NCBI GenBank assembly: GCA_944333375.1
Contig: CALVKX010000024.1
Span: 1 to 14,887 of the forward strand
Length of the DNA stretch: 14,887 nt
DNA from: an uncultured Eubacteriales bacterium
GTDB taxonomy: Bacteria > Bacillota_A > Clostridia > Christensenellales > Aristaeellaceae
Direction: 5' to 3'
This document shows positions 12,472 through 14,887 of this stretch, piece after piece. The notes beneath the pieces are model-generated. The model worked only from the letters and a program-made list of their open reading frames with translations. It did no database searches and was not told the origin of the DNA. A program made the position numbers and the translations under genes. The stretch's first letter is position 1. Every line of letters begins with the position of its first letter.

Positions 12472-14787
12472 ATGGAACAATACAGCGGAAACCGTCGCCA
12501 ACACCTGTTTGATTTCGACTGGTACTTTACGCGAGAGTTGCCGCGGCTGAAGGACCGGTATACCGGGGCTCACTATACGTACAAGACCACCAAGGCGGGG
12601 CAGCGCTGCCCCTATGCGCTGGACGGATGGGATGTATCGGGCTGGCGCAAACTGGATTTGCCACACGACTGGCTGGTGGAGGTTCCCTTTGACGAAGCTG
12701 CGCTGTCGGCCCAAGGGCATGTCCGGCGAGGCACGGCCTGGTATCGAAAACAGTTCCTGCTGGAGGAAAGCTGCCGGGATAAGCAGATTTTGCTGAATTT
12801 TGACGGCATTGCCGGAGAGGCGGAAATCTATCTGAACGGCTCGCTGATTCGGCGGCATTTCAGCAGCTATACCCCCATTACCGTCGATGTGACGGACCGG
12901 GTTTCCATGGATGCGCCCAACACGCTGGCGATTTTTGTAGACAGAGGCGATATTGAGCTATGGGCATATGAGGGCGCCGGCATTTCCCGACACGTCCATT
13001 TGTATATAAAAGAAGCAACCCATGTGGCGCATCAGGGCATATGGCTGAAAAGCGCCCCTCAGGAGGACGGACGTTGGCTGGCCAAAGGGGAATTGACCGT
13101 AGAGAACATCGGTTATTTGCCCGCCGTATTCTCAGCAACGCTGACGCTGCATGATGCACAGGGGCATGTCGTGGCAACGGATAGCGCAGAAGGCGTCGCT
13201 CCTGCCAACGGGCAGACTGTGGTGGATTTTCGCTTCGTGGTGGACCATCCACATCTGTGGGATGTGAACGATCCCGCCCTGTACACGGTGCGGGCGGCGG
13301 TGGAAAGCGAAGGCCGGCGGGACGAGGCGGAAACGGTGCACGGATTCCGTACCGTTGCCGTACATGCAGAGCGGGGCTTCCTGCTGAACGGTCGGGTGGT
13401 GAAGGTGCACGGCGTGTGCTGCCATCAGGGACACGGGGGCATGGGTATCGCGCTGCCGGACAGCATCATTGCCATGCGCATGCAAAAGCTGCAGGAGATA
13501 GGCATCAATGCCATGCGCTGCGTGCATCATCCGCATCAGGAGACGCTGCTGGACGTATGCGATCGCCTAGGGATTCTTGTCATGGAAGAAAACCGCCATT
13601 TCGAAACGGGCGAGGAATTCTTGGGCTATCTGCGGGCCATGGTGCTGCGGGCCCGCAATCATCCCAGCGTGGTATTTTACTCGCTTTGCAACGAGGAGCC
13701 TCTGGGCGGCCTGGCGGAGGGCGGGCGTATCTACCGCCGCATGGCCCAGGCCCTGCGGGACATGGATGATACCCGACTGCTGACCGGCGCGATGAACAGG
13801 CGCACGGTGTTCGGCGAAGAGGGGGCGGCGCAGTGGATGGATGTTGCCGGCATCAACTACGAACTGGATACGCTGGAGGAATACCATTTGCTGCATCCCC
13901 ATCACCCGCTGATTGGCTCGGAGAACGCCGCCGTCTTTGGCACGCGCGGCCAGTATGTAACCGACCGGGACAGGCGAATGATTGCCTGCACAGACAGCGA
14001 ACATCTGGAAATTTTCGATTCCATTCGGGATACCTTTGCCGCCATTGCGCCCAAGCCGTATGTGGCCGGCCTGTTTATCTGGTGCGGTTTTGATTACCGC
14101 GGGGAGGCCATGCTGGGCGGCTGGCCGGCGGTGAGCAGCCAATTTGGGCTGATGGACAGCTGCGGCTATCCCAAGGGCGGCTATTACTACATGAAGGCCT
14201 TCCTGGACAGGAAACCGTTTGTAAAGCTCTTGGCACACTGGAATCATCAGGAGGGCGATACCGTCACTGTATACACGGTGACCAACTGCGACGCGGTGGA
14301 GTTGCTGTTAAACGGCCGCTCGCTGGGCAAAAAGACTTCGGATGTATACCGGCAGCTCATCTGGGATATCCCCTTTGCGCCCGGCTCGCTGGCTGCCGTT
14401 GCCTATGCCGAAGGGAACCCTGTGGCCGAGGACGTCGTCATAACGGCCGGGAAACCCTGTCGGCTGGTTCTCTGCGCGGACAGGCACGAGCTGCACGCCG
14501 ACGGCGCAGATACCGTTATGGTGGAGGTGCGCGCCGTAGACGACGCGGGAAACTGGGTACCACAGGCGGATGCGGCGGTTTGCTTTACCATCGAGGGGCA
14601 GGGCGTCATCCAGGGCTGCGCCAATGGCGACCCCACCAGCCATGAGGTGGATGCGCTGCCGAGGCGAAAACTGTTTGCGGGACTATGCGCCGTTTATGTG
14701 CGGACGAAGCGCGAAGCCGGCGCAATCCGCTTGATGGCCCGGGCGGACGGAATGGAACAAGCCGAAATGGCATTCAGCCTGAAATGA
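12472..14787 (+). CDS. GH2 family beta-galactosidase-type glycoside hydrolase
   Basis: Retaining glycosidase of family GH2, 771 residues and without signal peptide, so cytoplasmic. The order is: a jelly-roll sugar-binding domain (about 8-185, with the FDGIAGEAEIYLNG strand), an Ig-like domain (about 190-300), a TIM barrel (about 300-590), a DUF4982-like domain (about 600-680) and a C-terminal Ig-like domain. Active-site landmarks are MRCVHHP near 348-354, NRHF at 374-377, the acid/base Glu408 in LCNEE, the probable nucleophile Glu484 in GSENA, and WCGFDYRGE at 537-545. The ATG at 12472 is preferred over an in-frame ATG at 12406 because AAGGAG precedes it and family similarity begins there. 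The family includes beta-galactosidases, beta-glucuronidases and arabinopyranosidase activities; the motif set best fits the beta-galactosidase group. It lies 19 nt before a GH51 gene. Confidence 0.9.
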   Translation: MEQYSGNRRQHLFDFDWYFTRELPRLKDRYTGAHYTYKTTKAGQRCPYALDGWDVSGWRKLDLPHDWLVEVPFDEAALSAQGHVRRGTAWYRKQFLLEESCRDKQILLNFDGIAGEAEIYLNGSLIRRHFSSYTPITVDVTDRVSMDAPNTLAIFVDRGDIELWAYEGAGISRHVHLYIKEATHVAHQGIWLKSAPQEDGRWLAKGELTVENIGYLPAVFSATLTLHDAQGHVVATDSAEGVAPANGQTVVDFRFVVDHPHLWDVNDPALYTVRAAVESEGRRDEAETVHGFRTVAVHAERGFLLNGRVVKVHGVCCHQGHGGMGIALPDSIIAMRMQKLQEIGINAMRCVHHPHQETLLDVCDRLGILVMEENRHFETGEEFLGYLRAMVLRARNHPSVVFYSLCNEEPLGGLAEGGRIYRRMAQALRDMDDTRLLTGAMNRRTVFGEEGAAQWMDVAGINYELDTLEEYHLLHPHHPLIGSENAAVFGTRGQYVTDRDRRMIACTDSEHLEIFDSIRDTFAAIAPKPYVAGLFIWCGFDYRGEAMLGGWPAVSSQFGLMDSCGYPKGGYYYMKAFLDRKPFVKLLAHWNHQEGDTVTVYTVTNCDAVELLLNGRSLGKKTSDVYRQLIWDIPFAPGSLAAVAYAEGNPVAEDVVITAGKPCRLVLCADRHELHADGADTVMVEVRAVDDAGNWVPQADAAVCFTIEGQGVIQGCANGDPTSHEVDALPRRKLFAGLCAVYVRTKREAGAIRLMARADGMEQAEMAFSLK

Positions 14788-14806
14788 GCAGAAGCGGGGG
14801 GTATAT

Positions 14807-14887
14807 ATGCTAAGTGCAAGGCTGATTCTGGATAAAGATTATGTCATCTCGCAGGTGGATAAGCGGCTGTATGGTTCCTTTGTGGAG
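14807..14887 (+). CDS. Start of a GH51 alpha-L-arabinofuranosidase (partial)
   Basis: The first 27 residues of a gene that continues beyond the window. The visible part contains DKDYVISQVDKRLYGSFVE, which matches the conserved opening of GH51 alpha-L-arabinofuranosidases (a D-K-x-Y, I, D-x-R-I-Y-G-S-F-I/V-E pattern), where this Glu begins the first strand of the barrel. No signal peptide is present, as usual for intracellular GH51 enzymes. A GGGGGG ribosome binding site (14796-14801) lies 5 nt before the ATG, and the gene starts 19 nt after the GH2 stop, so both are in operon 2. It would release terminal arabinofuranose from arabinan or arabinogalactan fragments. Confidence 0.75.
   Translation, partial: MLSARLILDKDYVISQVDKRLYGSFVE

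Noticed and set aside
1..14887. CRISPR arrays, insertion sequences, tRNA or rRNA genes
   Set aside because: No regularly spaced repeats, transposase-like frames, terminal inverted repeats or tRNA/rRNA signatures were seen on either strand.

Overview
The window looks like a sugar- and glycan-utilisation locus from a GC-rich member of the Bacillota, probably a gut-type Clostridia (Oscillospirales or Christensenellales-like). The reasons are strong AGGAGG-type ribosome binding sites, an LplB/YtcP-type polysaccharide ABC importer with no ATPase gene of its own, a DeoR-type regulator, and tightly packed catabolic genes in which most long antisense frames are GC shadows. The taxonomic call is inference; no rRNA or marker gene is present.

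Layout. Positions 1-46 hold the first codons of a minus-strand gene that leaves the window, with a near-consensus promoter at 67-95. Positions 47-598 are non-coding but structured: a folded RNA element ends in a textbook terminator (96-222), a 21-bp imperfect direct repeat occurs at 425-445 and 514-534, and there are phased T/A tracts and a candidate promoter. Operon 1 (599-10283, plus strand) encodes a FucI/AraA-type isomerase, a class II ketose-bisphosphate-type aldolase, a PfkB kinase, an iron-containing (GldA-like) dehydrogenase, an HpcH/HpaI aldolase, a cytoplasmic sialidase-fold protein, two ABC permeases and a solute-binding protein. A large hairpin separates it from a convergent DeoR-family regulator (10367-11122, minus). 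Divergent from the regulator is operon 2 (11166 to beyond the window end, plus strand): a short FGGY kinase, a GH2 beta-galactosidase-type enzyme and the start of a GH51 alpha-L-arabinofuranosidase.

How the genes may work together. The importer would bring in an oligosaccharide. The GH2, GH51 and possibly sialidase-fold enzymes show no signal peptide, so they would cut it inside the cell. The isomerase, kinase, aldolase and Fe-dehydrogenase form a logical pathway: aldose to ketose, to ketose 1-phosphate, to DHAP plus a short aldehyde, and the aldehyde reduced to an alcohol. That is the logic of fucose catabolism and of the sulfoquinovose 'sulfo-EMP' routes, but built from different protein families. 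The true sugar cannot be read from the sequence. This unassigned pathway is the best candidate here for an undescribed system.
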